The notes under the pieces are model-generated. The model made no database searches. It saw only the letters and a list, made by a program, of their open reading frames with translations, and had not been told where the DNA came from. Below are positions 8,852-16,314 of a stretch of 17,449 bases of DNA, one piece after another. The translations under genes and the position numbers were made by a program. Every line of letters starts with the position of its first letter. Position 1 is the first letter of the stretch. The DNA comes from Nitriliruptoraceae bacterium (GTDB lineage Bacteria; Actinomycetota; Nitriliruptoria; Nitriliruptorales; Nitriliruptoraceae), in NCBI GenBank assembly GCA_003554005.1, contig PWEU01000201.1:1-17449 (forward strand). Direction: 5' to 3'.

Positions 8852-9202
8852 CTACGCCTCTGCCGGTGGCCGTGACACCTCGCCGTCCCGTCGGGGGGCT
8901 CGATCCGGCTGGACCCGTTCCAGCGGCTCGCCCGGCAGGCTCCGGCCGATGTAGCGCTTGCGGGTCCGGCCGTCCTCCTTCCAGTAGGCGTACCAGTAGG
9001 GCCCGTGGGGACAGGTCGAGCAACCGGCCTTGCCGCAGCGCCCCTCCTCCTGGCGGTAGGTCAGCGTCGGGGGCAGACCCGGTTCGCCGTCGGGATGCCC
9101 GTCGACGTGGACCAGCAGACCCCGGACCAGGATCAGCAGCCGCCGCAGCTCGTACTCGTCGAGACGACGGACCTGTTGGGTCAGCGCGCGGGACAGCGAC
9201 AC
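8852..9202 (-). CDS. DUF6788-like protein with CGKxGC motif
   Basis: A 116-aa protein from GTG 9200-9202 with GGAGG 4 nt upstream. Residues 1-35 form a basic/Leu-rich helical stretch. The core TYRQEEGRCGKAGC (48-61), then STCPHGPYWYAYWKEDGR (62-79) and KRYIGRSLP (82-90), matches the widespread DUF6788 pattern of C-G-K-x-G-C followed by HGPYWY, a charged turn and YIG. Cys56, Cys61, Cys64 and His66 could bind one metal. The last 25 residues are charged and probably disordered. Family function is unknown; members occur in bacteria and archaea, some near mobile elements, but nothing mobile is visible here. It lies between DUF3499 and the Trm112-like gene, where related loci usually carry phosphomannomutase. 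Family assignment is from memory. Confidence 0.85.
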   Translation of the reverse strand: MSLSRALTQQVRRLDEYELRRLLILVRGLLVHVDGHPDGEPGLPPTLTYRQEEGRCGKAGCSTCPHGPYWYAYWKEDGRTRKRYIGRSLPGEPLERVQPDRAPRRDGEVSRPPAEA

Positions 9203-9231
9203 GGCTCCTCCGAGGGACGACGACGGCGCCG

Positions 9232-9246
9232 GTTGGGTAACTCAAC
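9232..9246. promoter_or_regulatory. 15-bp dyad upstream of the DUF6788-like gene
   Basis: GTTGGGT-A-ACTCAAC is a near-perfect inverted repeat (one position departs from exact symmetry) centred 37 bp upstream of the GTG start. It sits in a locally AT-richer spot where a promoter would be expected, so it may be an operator. The surrounding 165-bp gap to DUF3499 also holds a 14-bp CGCCGCCGGCGGCG palindrome at 9334-9347, possibly the end of the DUF3499 transcript. Confidence 0.35.
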
Positions 9247-9367
9247 CGCACGTAAGAAACCACAGATCGCACGCTCCAGGGTGGAGGCGCGACCGCGCAC
9301 CACGGGCAGCGACGACGGCACAGGACGCAGCCACGCCGCCGGCGGCGACCGCACCGGCGCGTGCCGA

Positions 9368-9910
9368 TCAGGGACGCAGGCGCCGTTCGGCCGCCGGCAC
9401 CGGCCGGGCCTGCCCGAAGCGGCTCGGCTCGGGCGCGGGGTCGGGCACGATCTCGGCGGTGGGTGCCGGGGCGGCGTCCTCGGAGACGGCGCCCGGCACC
9501 GCACGCAGCGCAGCGGCGAGCACCGCCACGGTGCGATCACCGCCGAGATCGGCCGGCACCGACGGGCGCACGTCCGGCTGACGGATGTCCTCCGGACGGC
9601 GATCACGCAGTTGCCAGCCATGGGGTGGCCGACTGCGTGCCGCATGGGCGGTGCACAGATCGTAGGTCTGTGGCTCGCGTCGCTCGCCCAGGGGGGCGAG
9701 GTCCACCTGACGTTCGGCGTAGCTGAAGCTCAGCGTCGCGACGGCCGGCGCCTCACAGGCCGGCCGGGCACAGATCCGCTCGCTCCGCCCGGGGAGGCGG
9801 ACCACGGTGCCGTCGCCGGCGCGGCGAGGGCGGTGGGTGCCGGCGCGCGCAGTGGCGACGCCCTCACCATCGGCGGGGCGGTACGCGTGCGCTCCGGAAG
9901 CTTCGTCCAC
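9368..9910 (-). CDS. DUF3499 family zinc-ribbon-like protein
   Basis: The core RICARPACEAPAVATLSFSY, then LAPLGERREPQTYDLCTAHA and RPPHGWQL, is the DUF3499 signature found across actinobacteria (Rv3259 region). Counting from the GTG at 9908-9910 (180 aa), Cys47, Cys52, Cys86 and His89 form a likely metal site. I chose this GTG because a TAGCGT -10 lies exactly 7 nt before it with a TTGCTG -35, which fits a leaderless actinobacterial message. The frame extends to a TTG at 9931, and a GTG nearer the core (about 9805) is also possible. The roughly 45 residues before the core and about 75 after it are low-complexity and probably disordered, longer than usual for the family. It lies back to back with the metallopeptidase gene, 228 bp away. 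Function unknown. Confidence 0.88.
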   Translation of the reverse strand: MDEASGAHAYRPADGEGVATARAGTHRPRRAGDGTVVRLPGRSERICARPACEAPAVATLSFSYAERQVDLAPLGERREPQTYDLCTAHAARSRPPHGWQLRDRRPEDIRQPDVRPSVPADLGGDRTVAVLAAALRAVPGAVSEDAAPAPTAEIVPDPAPEPSRFGQARPVPAAERRLRP

Positions 9911-9917
9911 GGCGCAC

Positions 9918-9947
9918 ACGCTAAACGACAACCATGTGGTTCAGCAA
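9918..9947 (-). promoter_or_regulatory. Leaderless-type promoter of the DUF3499 gene
   Basis: TTGCTG (9947-9942), an 18-nt spacer, and TAGCGT (9923-9918) are followed after 7 nt by the GTG at 9910. Spacing and the TANNNT hexamer match promoters of leaderless genes in actinobacteria. Confidence 0.55.
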
Positions 9948-10124
9948 GCACGCGCGTCCACCGCGGAGGGCGGGGCGCGGCCTTGCGGGTCCGTCCTGGA
10001 GCGTCACGCGGTCGCGGGCAACGGCGCAGGCCGCGTCTTGGGTAACCGTTTGGCACCTAACCGAGTGTTGTGATTCACCTCCCCCGGCTGCCCCCCGGCC
10101 GGTCGGTGCCCAGGGGGCGCCCAC

Positions 10125-10130
10125 TACCCT
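10125..10130 (+). promoter_or_regulatory. -10 element for a leaderless metallopeptidase message
   Basis: TACCCT lies 7 nt before the ATG at 10138, and no Shine-Dalgarno is present in between, which together suggest a leaderless transcript. The -35 region (around 10102) is not convincing. Confidence 0.45.
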
Positions 10131-10137
10131 CGGCCCC

Positions 10138-10569
10138 ATGGACGATCGCCACGCGCGGCACCGTCGCCGCCCCGCGGACCCGCGGCGGCGGCCGATCGAG
10201 GGCTACCGGCCCACGGACGCCCTGCGCTTCGACCGGGTGGTCGGTGACGCGCTCAGGTCCCTGCCCGCACCCCTGCTCGAGCACCTCCAGCGCGTCGAGG
10301 TCCACCTCGTCGACCTCCCACCGACGGCCCCATCCGGTGCGGCCGACCAGATCCCTCTCGGTCGCTACGAGACCGCCGAGGCGGCCCGGTGGCGACGGCG
10401 CGCACCTGACCGGTCCACCGACCGCCTCATCCTGTACCGACGCCCCCTGGAGGCCCGGGCCCGCAGCCGAGCGGAGCTGGTGGCGCTGGTCCGCGAGGTC
10501 GTGGTCCACGAGCTCGCCCACCACCTCGGCATCGACGACGACGGCATCGAGGACCTCGGCTGGAGCTGA
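10138..10569 (+). CDS. Small zincin-like metallopeptidase family protein
   Basis: A 143-aa protein. The first 25 residues are Arg-rich (MDDRHARHRRRPADPRRR). The domain starts at FDRVVGDALRSLPAPLLEHL (about 31-50), with VEVHLVDLPP following. The C-terminal active-site motif HELAHHLGIDD carries His124, Glu125, His128 and Asp134, the HExxHxxGxxD pattern of the minimal zincin family once called DUF1025. LILYRRPLE (about 97-105) is the family's usual strand before the active helix. The protein appears intact and cytoplasmic; substrates are unknown. Homologues occur in the whiB/DUF5719/DUF3499 cluster of other actinobacteria (from memory). The ATG at 10138 is preferred over longer upstream frames because of the start motif and the TACCCT element. 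Confidence 0.92.
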   Translation: MDDRHARHRRRPADPRRRPIEGYRPTDALRFDRVVGDALRSLPAPLLEHLQRVEVHLVDLPPTAPSGAADQIPLGRYETAEAARWRRRAPDRSTDRLILYRRPLEARARSRAELVALVREVVVHELAHHLGIDDDGIEDLGWS

Positions 10570-10587
10570 GGGGGCGCCGTCGCCCCC
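10570..10587. terminator. Bidirectional GC hairpin between convergent genes
   Basis: GGGGGCG-CCGT-CGCCCCC is a perfect 7-bp stem with a 4-nt loop. It begins directly after the metallopeptidase stop and lies 35 bp before the DUF5719 stop on the other strand. No U-tract, as is common for terminators in very GC-rich genomes. Confidence 0.6.
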
Positions 10588-10622
10588 GCGCGGACCGTCG
10601 CGAGCGTGACCCCTCGGCCGCG

Positions 10623-12467
10623 CTACCCCCCCGGCTCAAGATCCTCGACCTCGTCGTCCTCGGCGGGCCCCTCGACGTCGCGTTGCAGCAGGCCTCCGGG
10701 GACACCGGCCGGGGCTCGCGGCCCCGAGGTACCGAGCTGGGTCACCAGGCCCGGTCGCTGGGCGGGCAACAGGGTCGTGCCCGACGTCAGCCAGCTGGCA
10801 GCCGGGACGCCGGCGGTGGCGACCAGGTGGAGCGGGCCGTCGCCGGCGTCGGTGCCGAGCCGCCCGACCACCACCCCACCCTCGCGGGCGGCGACGAAGG
10901 CGGTCCACGGAGCGGCCGACGGGACATGGTCGGCCAGGTCGATCGTGGTGCTGCTCCCGGGCGCGAGCTCGAGGTCGCTCAGCGCCTCGGGCTCACGGAT
11001 CCGCGCCCCGTCGAACACGGACACGTCGAACACCGCGGCCTCACCCTCGGGGTTCACGATCCGCAGCTGCTCGACCCGGTCCTCGCCCCCTACCCCGGAC
11101 ACGACCCAGCGGCTGTCGGTGGCCGCTCCGAGCTGGATACTCACGCCGGTGCGCGCGCTGTCGTCGGCCTGCCGGGTCACCGCCCCGGAGACCACGATGG
11201 GCACACCGTTGGAGCGGGCGGTGACGCCCACCTCGGCGACCTCGTCGGGGAAGGTGCCGCTCATGTCCACCCGACGGAGCTCCCCCGCCGGAACGCTGAC
11301 CTCCGACAGACCGAAGGGCACCTCGCCGCCGGCCTCGGTGTGCAGGGTGAGCTCCACCAGGGCGGGGCGGTCGCCTGCGTTCAGCACCCACAACCAGGGC
11401 GCGGCATCCTCGTCGTCGGCCAGCCAGGTGATGGTCCAGTCCTCCGCTGGCGAGGTCGTGGCGGACAGCAGCGACATGCCGTCCACCCCACCGATGGCAG
11501 CGCGGGCGAACTGGATGCCTTCGACCGCGATGCGGCCCGAGGTCACCTCGACCACCGCCGCCAGGTCCTCACGCTCGGGCAGGGCGTCGTTGACGATCAC
11601 CTCCCGGACCGCGCCGGGCGGGATCGACAGGTTCTGCAGCACGAGCGGCGCCTCGGGATCACCCGGGGTGGCGAAGCGCACGGCCGCGCTGGCCGGAGAG
11701 CGGTGGGGGTTGGCCAGCCGCAGGCGCGCCTCGTCGCCTCCGGCGGTGGACAACCCGGGGACGAGGTGCGTGCCCGCCGACGAGGTGGCGCAGGCGCCCG
11801 CGAGCATGGCGTCCGGCACACCGTCGACGTCCTCCACCCGCCACTCCCGACCCACGGCGACCGCCGCATCGCGCCACCGCACCGCGGTCGCCGCGAGCTC
11901 CTCGGCCTCAACCGCAGGGGCGCGGATGTCCCCGCCCGGGAACACCGACGGCCATGCGGCCGTCGTGACCTCGCCCTCGACGAGATCGGTGCGCTCGAGC
12001 TGGGCCGGCGTGCTCCCGGGACCCCCTGGTCGGGCCATGATCAGGGGGGCGACGGGGACCCCGGCGTCCCCGTCGGCGTCGTCGGCTGCGGGCTCGTCGT
12101 CGGCAGCGTCGGGCTCGTCCGGCTCCGGCTCGTCCTCGACCTCGTCGTCGGGCTCAGGGGCGTCCGGCTCGTCCTCAGCAGCGTCGGGCTCGTCCGGCTC
12201 CGGCTCGTCGTCGGGATCAGGCTCGTCCTCGACCTCGTCGTCCGGTTCAGGGTCGGGTGAGGGGTCGGGCAGCGCGACAGGGTCGGCACCGAGCCCGCCG
12301 GCACCGACGGTGCACAGCACGGTCCCGGCCCGGGGCTCGACGGCCACGCTCACCTCCGGTGGCGACGGAGGTCGCGAGATCGGCCCGGCGAGGGTGTCCA
12401 TCCCCAGGACGTAGACCAGGACCACGGCCATCAGGCCCGTGGGCACGGCAGCTCGACGCAGGCTCAT
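10623..12467 (-). CDS. DUF5719-type secreted/anchored protein with acidic repeat linker
   Basis: A 614-aa protein. Residues 1-30 (MSLRRAAVPTGLMAVVLVYV...) are a signal peptide or signal anchor. An acidic Pro/Glu/Asp region spans about 67-133, built from imperfect repeats of PEPDDEVEDEP and EPDEPDAA blocks. A beta-rich exported region (about 140-590) follows, with repeated strand patterns such as ARLRLANPHRSPASAAVRF, WLWVLNAGDRPALVEL and EQLRIVNPEGEAAVFDV. These resemble three Ig-like or DUF5719 modules. The end is acidic (EDDEVEDLEPGG) with no C-terminal membrane segment. Its ATG overlaps the stop of the glycosyltransferase gene by 1 nt (TGATG), so translation is coupled, and the pairing is conserved in other actinobacteria. 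I infer an envelope role beside the glycosyltransferase; function is unproven. Confidence 0.88.
   Translation of the reverse strand: MSLRRAAVPTGLMAVVLVYVLGMDTLAGPISRPPSPPEVSVAVEPRAGTVLCTVGAGGLGADPVALPDPSPDPEPDDEVEDEPDPDDEPEPDEPDAAEDEPDAPEPDDEVEDEPEPDEPDAADDEPAADDADGDAGVPVAPLIMARPGGPGSTPAQLERTDLVEGEVTTAAWPSVFPGGDIRAPAVEAEELAATAVRWRDAAVAVGREWRVEDVDGVPDAMLAGACATSSAGTHLVPGLSTAGGDEARLRLANPHRSPASAAVRFATPGDPEAPLVLQNLSIPPGAVREVIVNDALPEREDLAAVVEVTSGRIAVEGIQFARAAIGGVDGMSLLSATTSPAEDWTITWLADDEDAAPWLWVLNAGDRPALVELTLHTEAGGEVPFGLSEVSVPAGELRRVDMSGTFPDEVAEVGVTARSNGVPIVVSGAVTRQADDSARTGVSIQLGAATDSRWVVSGVGGEDRVEQLRIVNPEGEAAVFDVSVFDGARIREPEALSDLELAPGSSTTIDLADHVPSAAPWTAFVAAREGGVVVGRLGTDAGDGPLHLVATAGVPAASWLTSGTTLLPAQRPGLVTQLGTSGPRAPAGVPGGLLQRDVEGPAEDDEVEDLEPGG
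12103..12242 (-). repeat. Intragenic direct repeats encoding the acidic linker
   Basis: A 32-bp sequence at 12103-12134 recurs exactly at 12178-12209, 75 bp (25 codons) apart. A second 23-bp sequence at 12127-12149 recurs at 12220-12242. Both lie in the DUF5719 gene and encode the EPDEPDAA and EPDDEVEDEP blocks. The shift is in frame, so copy changes would lengthen or shorten the linker without a frameshift. Confidence 0.85.
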
Positions 12468-15400
12468 CAGCGCTGCCCTCCTCGCACGGCGGGAGCGCCC
12501 ACCGCTCGTCGGGCGAAACCGGGCGGGCGTAGCGCCAACGAGATCACGAGCAGAAGCAACACCACCTGCACGCCCACCGCCAGCCGGCGCGCCCCCTCGC
12601 CCGTGTGGGTGATCTCCACCTCGCCGGCGGGGACGTCGAGGAACCGCACCGGTGTGCCGTTGGCAGCGGAGATCGACCTCCCGTCAGCCTCCAGCACCCA
12701 CCCGTCGTCGGCAGCCTCGGCCAGGAGCACCGCACCCGGCTCGGGCAGCACCCCCGCAGCACGACCGCCCCCCAGCGAGCTCAGCGCCTCGACCTCGACG
12801 TCCGGCGGCAACACCCCGCGCTGCTCCAGGACCGCGAGCTGCTCCTCCGTCAACGCCGCCACGTGGGGCAGCCACCCGCTGACCGCATGGAGCTCTCCGG
12901 TCGCGACCGGACGGGGCTCGAGGCTGGTCTGGGCGAGCAGGGCCGCGCTGAGCTCCGGGTCCTCGGCGCCGTCGGGGACGATGACGTAGCGGATGCCGAG
13001 CCGTCCCAGCCGGTCACCGGCGCCAGGGTCGCGCACCTCCAGCAGATCGGCGATCGCGGCGCGGGCGATGTCCTCGGTGGCCGACGGCTGGCGCAGCCCG
13101 TAGGCGGCCATGGTCGGACCACGGCCGTCGACGACCTCCCACGCCACCTCGCGCGCATCGGCCGCCAGGACCACCACCCGGAAGGGCCCCTCGGTCTCCG
13201 CCTCGGCGATCACGAAGGACGGCAGGGTCGGCTCCCCCGTCACGAAGGCCGCGAAAGGCTCGCGAACCAGCGCCCAGGCCACGCTGGCGATGCTCACCGT
13301 GACCGCCAGGGCGGTCGTGGCGGGGGCGATCTGCCGCCATCCGAAGGCATGGCGCGCCAGCTGCCGCGCACCGGCGGCGAAGGCCAGGGCGAAGGCGCCG
13401 GCGAAGGCGGCGGCGGTGACCAGCAGCGGGGTGCCGGCCCACATCGCGGCGCCCGTTCGATCCGCCCACCAGGCGCCCGTGGCACCGAGCAACGCGGCGA
13501 GCCACAGGATCGACACCAACGCCGGGCTGCGCCGCCAGCCCAGGGCGAGACCGAGCAGGCCCGCCAGCAGGAACCCGACGCCCGCGAGCAGACCGGGGAA
13601 GCCGGTCAGCGAGGGCGACAGCAGCAGCCAGGCCCACAGCTCGTCACCGGCGGTCTCCGCCACGCCCGCACCGGCGAACAGCGGACCGTCGGCGGCGAAC
13701 AGCTCCAGCGACCACGGCACCAGCAGCAGGACCGGCCCGAGCGCGGCGACGGTCAGCCGGGCGGCGACCGAAGCGCGCCAGGACAGGTCCTCGCTGCGCA
13801 GGAGCGCGACCCCGATGGTCACCGCACCGACCGCGAGCAAGGCGACCAGGACCGCCGGCTCGAAGGCGCCCGCCACCGCACCGAACAGCACGACGGCCGC
13901 CACCGCCCGCCACGCCCGGGCGGGCGGCGAGGTGCGGCGGGCCGCGGTGATCCAGCCGGCGACCAGACCCGGGAGCACGGCCAGCACGACCAGCGCCTCG
14001 ATGCGGCCCGTGACCAGCGCCGCGAGCGCCGGCGGGGAGAGCACGTACGCGGTGGCAGCCACGATCCGGGGCGGGCGGCGGTCGCTGTAGGTCTGGGCCG
14101 CCTTGAGCGCGAGCAGCCAGCCGACCGCCAGCGGGAGCAGCAGCAGCGCGCGGGGCGCCAGGTAGGCGCTGCCACCGAGGACGGCCTGGAGCAGGCCGAG
14201 CAGCGCCTGTGCCGGCGATGGCGCGGTGGAGGTGCCGAAGGCGGCGGCCTCGTGCCAGCCGGCGAGGTGGTCGGTCAGGAACACCGCCGGGGACGCCGGC
14301 CAGGGGGCGAGCTGCCCGCCACGTAGCTCCCCGGGCAGCAGCAGCGGCCACGTCCCCACGACGAAGAGCAGGACGAGCCCGGCCGCGCTGACCAACACGG
14401 GCCGGCGGCGGACGAGGGCCACGACCCGATGGCTCACGGTCTGGGGCTCGGGCGGCGGGGCGTCGTCGTGGGCCGGCTCCGGCTCCGGATCGTGATCGCC
14501 GCCGGAGATCCAGGTGGCCATGGCCTCGGTGTAGGCCCGCAGTCGGGTGCCGAGCCGGCCGAACAGCTCCGAGAGCTCCGCGTCAGAGCGCACCCGTTGG
14601 GCCTGGACCGCACGGCGGTAGCGACGGCTCTCCCTCAGGTGGGCGAGGTTCCAGGCCCAGGCCCGGAGCGTCTGCCAGGCGTCGGAGAACCGGCGGGTCA
14701 GCAGGAAGCCGGCGATCTTCGCGAGGCCGACCACCAGGTACAGCGGCAGGACCAGCAGGAGCTTGAGCGACCCGTAGTTCTTGATCAGGCTCGCCAGGGT
14801 GTTGCGTTCGTCGAAGTACCGGGGTCCGATGAACCGCGTCTGCCCCAGGCGCAGGTAGTTGGCGGCGCTGGCCGCGTGCCGGCCGACGGCGCTGGGCACC
14901 ACCTCGACGTCGTGGCCCGCCAGCCAGGCACGCCAGCACAGATCGAGGTCGTCGCGGAAGACGTGGTAGCGGCGGTCCAGGCGGCCGAGGTCGTCCATCG
15001 CGGCCCGCCGCACCAGCATGCCTGCGGTCGAGACGTAGAGGGTGCGGCGCTCCTGGTCGCGCTGCCCCTGGTCGAGCTCGCCCACGTCCACGCCGGGATC
15101 GACCCGGCCGGTGAGGTCGATGGTCGAGCCCACGGACTGCAGCTCGTCCTCGGCGTCCCAGCCGCGCAGCTTCGGGCCGACGATGGCCAGCCGGGGATCG
15201 GCCTCCATGGCGGCGACCAGCTCGGCGACGGCATCGGGAGCCAGCTCCAGGTCGTCGTGGACCAGCAGCACGTAGGGGGCGTCAGCCGCGTCGCGGGCGT
15301 CGAGCGCCATGGACACCGCCCCACCGAAGCCCAGGTCGCGGTCGGCGACCAGTACCCGCTCCTCGCCGAGGCGTTTTAGGAGCAGCTCGCGCGACCCGTC

Positions 15401-15571
15401 GCTGCTGGCGTTGTCGACGGCCACGACCTCGACCTGGGCGTGGGTCTGGGTCTGCAGCGCATCGAGCGTGCGCGGCAGCCAGGTCACGCCATCGTGGGCG
15501 ACGAGTACCGCCAGCACGGCAGGCGACGCAACGGTGGTGGATGCCGACAAGGTGTGGAGGTCCTCCCGCAC
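12467..15571 (-). CDS. GT2 glycosyltransferase fused to a polytopic membrane domain
   Basis: A 1034-aa protein. Residues about 18-260 form a GT-A glycosyltransferase family 2 domain: VLVAHDGVTWLPRTLDALQT, VDNASSDGS (52-60), metal-binding HDDLEL (105-110), STAGMLVRRA (181-190) and the acceptor motif FRDDLDLCWRAW (205-216). A membrane segment lies at about 268-292, then a charged linker (DPEPEPAHDDAPPPEP, about 361-376). From about 391 to 800 come many hydrophobic helices. A soluble outer domain (about 810-1000) and a last membrane helix near the C-terminus follow. Such proteins are thought to build envelope polysaccharide; donor and acceptor are unknown. The start is uncertain: GTG 15571 has no Shine-Dalgarno, while TTG 15548-15550 has GGAGG 11 nt upstream. 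The stop overlaps the DUF5719 start. Confidence 0.9.
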   Translation of the reverse strand: MREDLHTLSASTTVASPAVLAVLVAHDGVTWLPRTLDALQTQTHAQVEVVAVDNASSDGSRELLLKRLGEERVLVADRDLGFGGAVSMALDARDAADAPYVLLVHDDLELAPDAVAELVAAMEADPRLAIVGPKLRGWDAEDELQSVGSTIDLTGRVDPGVDVGELDQGQRDQERRTLYVSTAGMLVRRAAMDDLGRLDRRYHVFRDDLDLCWRAWLAGHDVEVVPSAVGRHAASAANYLRLGQTRFIGPRYFDERNTLASLIKNYGSLKLLLVLPLYLVVGLAKIAGFLLTRRFSDAWQTLRAWAWNLAHLRESRRYRRAVQAQRVRSDAELSELFGRLGTRLRAYTEAMATWISGGDHDPEPEPAHDDAPPPEPQTVSHRVVALVRRRPVLVSAAGLVLLFVVGTWPLLLPGELRGGQLAPWPASPAVFLTDHLAGWHEAAAFGTSTAPSPAQALLGLLQAVLGGSAYLAPRALLLLPLAVGWLLALKAAQTYSDRRPPRIVAATAYVLSPPALAALVTGRIEALVVLAVLPGLVAGWITAARRTSPPARAWRAVAAVVLFGAVAGAFEPAVLVALLAVGAVTIGVALLRSEDLSWRASVAARLTVAALGPVLLLVPWSLELFAADGPLFAGAGVAETAGDELWAWLLLSPSLTGFPGLLAGVGFLLAGLLGLALGWRRSPALVSILWLAALLGATGAWWADRTGAAMWAGTPLLVTAAAFAGAFALAFAAGARQLARHAFGWRQIAPATTALAVTVSIASVAWALVREPFAAFVTGEPTLPSFVIAEAETEGPFRVVVLAADAREVAWEVVDGRGPTMAAYGLRQPSATEDIARAAIADLLEVRDPGAGDRLGRLGIRYVIVPDGAEDPELSAALLAQTSLEPRPVATGELHAVSGWLPHVAALTEEQLAVLEQRGVLPPDVEVEALSSLGGGRAAGVLPEPGAVLLAEAADDGWVLEADGRSISAANGTPVRFLDVPAGEVEITHTGEGARRLAVGVQVVLLLLVISLALRPPGFARRAVGAPAVRGGQR

Positions 15572-15684
15572 GGGGGCGCAGCGTGGGACATCGCCCGCGG
15601 AGCGTGGCGGACGGTCGAGGAGTGGTCGCCTCGGTTCCGCCGTAGCAAGCGGTAGCTGGCACCACCGGGGCGGGACGCTGCGGT

Positions 15685-15757
15685 GGGTCGACCCAGCCCC
15701 CCGCGTGCCGGTGGGAGGCTACCAGTCGACCTCAGGGGCGACGCCGGCGGGTCGACC
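15685..15757. promoter_or_regulatory. Cluster of GTCGAC palindromes between whiB and the glycosyltransferase gene
   Basis: A perfect 12-bp palindrome, TGGGTCGACCCA (15685-15696), is followed by AGTCGACCT (15724-15732) and GGGTCGACC (15749-15757). The rest of the 239-bp gap (15572-15810) holds no gene or clear promoter. GTCGAC is a common hexamer in GC-rich genomes, so only the 12-bp palindrome stands out. Confidence 0.3.
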
Positions 15758-15810
15758 GCACGGCGGTGGCCGGAGGTCGATGCCCTCCCGCGGCGGCGCC
15801 AGACCGGAGC

Positions 15811-16077
15811 TCAGGCGGTCAGGCGCTTGGCCCGCCGCCGCTCACGCTCGGAGAGCCCACCCCAGATGCCGAAGCGCTCGTCGTTGGCCAACGCGTGGTC
15901 GAGGCACTCGCTGCGGACCGGGCAGGTCGCGCAGATGCGCTTGGCTTCCCGGGTGGAGCCACCCTTCTCCGGGAAGAAGGCCTCAGGGTCGGCATCGAGG
16001 CACTTGGCCTCCAACATCCAGGCGCGATCGTCCGCGTCGAAGGCGAGCTTGGTGCTCAGCTCGGTGATGACCCCCAC
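15811..16077 (-). CDS. whiB: WhiB/WhiB2 (WhmD)-type iron-sulfur transcription regulator
   Basis: An 88-aa Wbl protein. The four cluster-binding cysteines are Cys26, Cys49, Cys52 and Cys58 (C-x22-C-x2-C-x5-C). The stretch FFPEKGGSTREAKRIC (34-49) and the tail LANDERFGIWGGLSERERRR (63-82), with the GIWGG turn, are nearly identical to Streptomyces WhiB and mycobacterial WhiB2/WhmD, which are needed for septation. The basic end RRRAKRL contacts DNA. Wbl proteins hold a [4Fe-4S] cluster and bind sigma region 4 of the principal sigma factor; WhiB works with WhiA. The start GTG 16075-16077 has AGGAG 7 nt upstream. It lies upstream of the glycosyltransferase/DUF5719 pair, the usual neighbours of whiB. 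It is a likely target of the BldD gene in this window. Confidence 0.96.
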   Translation of the reverse strand: MGVITELSTKLAFDADDRAWMLEAKCLDADPEAFFPEKGGSTREAKRICATCPVRSECLDHALANDERFGIWGGLSERERRRAKRLTA

Positions 16078-16114
16078 CTACCGCTCCTGACAGACGTGGA
16101 ACTACACGGGTGGC

Positions 16115-16143
16115 ATCCTGCACGAGCGACGCCGGCCCGTCAA
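16115..16143 (-). promoter_or_regulatory. Putative whiB promoter
   Basis: TTGACG (16143-16138), a 17-nt spacer and CAGGAT (16120-16115) give a good sigma70-type promoter about 38 nt upstream of the whiB GTG. Confidence 0.55.
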
Positions 16144-16151
16144 GCCCGCGA

Positions 16152-16167
16152 CCACAACCCCTTGTGG
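16152..16167. promoter_or_regulatory. Inverted repeat just upstream of the whiB promoter
   Basis: CCACAA-CCCC-TTGTGG is a perfect 6-bp dyad with a 4-bp centre, starting 8 bp upstream of the whiB -35. That is the usual place for an activator site. It does not look like a BldD box (AGTGA/TCACT half-sites). Confidence 0.4.
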
Positions 16168-16249
16168 CTCCGCACACCCGACAGCACGATGGGTGGTGGC
16201 GGCGGTCACCCGCTCCGGGAGCCCACGCGCGGGTCGACGCGCACGTCGA

Positions 16250-16275
16250 AGGACCCGCGCCGCAGCACGGGTCCT
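16250..16275 (-). terminator. Hairpin downstream of the SigK-like gene
   Basis: AGGACCCG (16250-16257) pairs with CGGGTCCT (16268-16275) over 8 bp around a 10-nt loop, 40 bp past the sigma gene's stop. On the minus strand TTCG follows, not a full U-tract. It probably separates the sigma gene from whiB. Confidence 0.5.
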
Positions 16276-16314
16276 CGTGGGTTCCTCATCACCCGCAGGC
16301 GACGAAGGCTCGGG

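Noticed and set aside
10606..12414. Plus-strand frames of 602 and 525 codons opposite the DUF5719 gene
   Set aside because: Ser/Thr/Gly-rich shadow text; the minus-strand frame has a signal peptide, beta-domain patterns and a coupled start.
12605..14326. Plus-strand 573-codon frame opposite the glycosyltransferase gene
   Set aside because: Rich in Gly/Arg/Gln with no domain; the minus strand encodes clear GT2 motifs and membrane helices.
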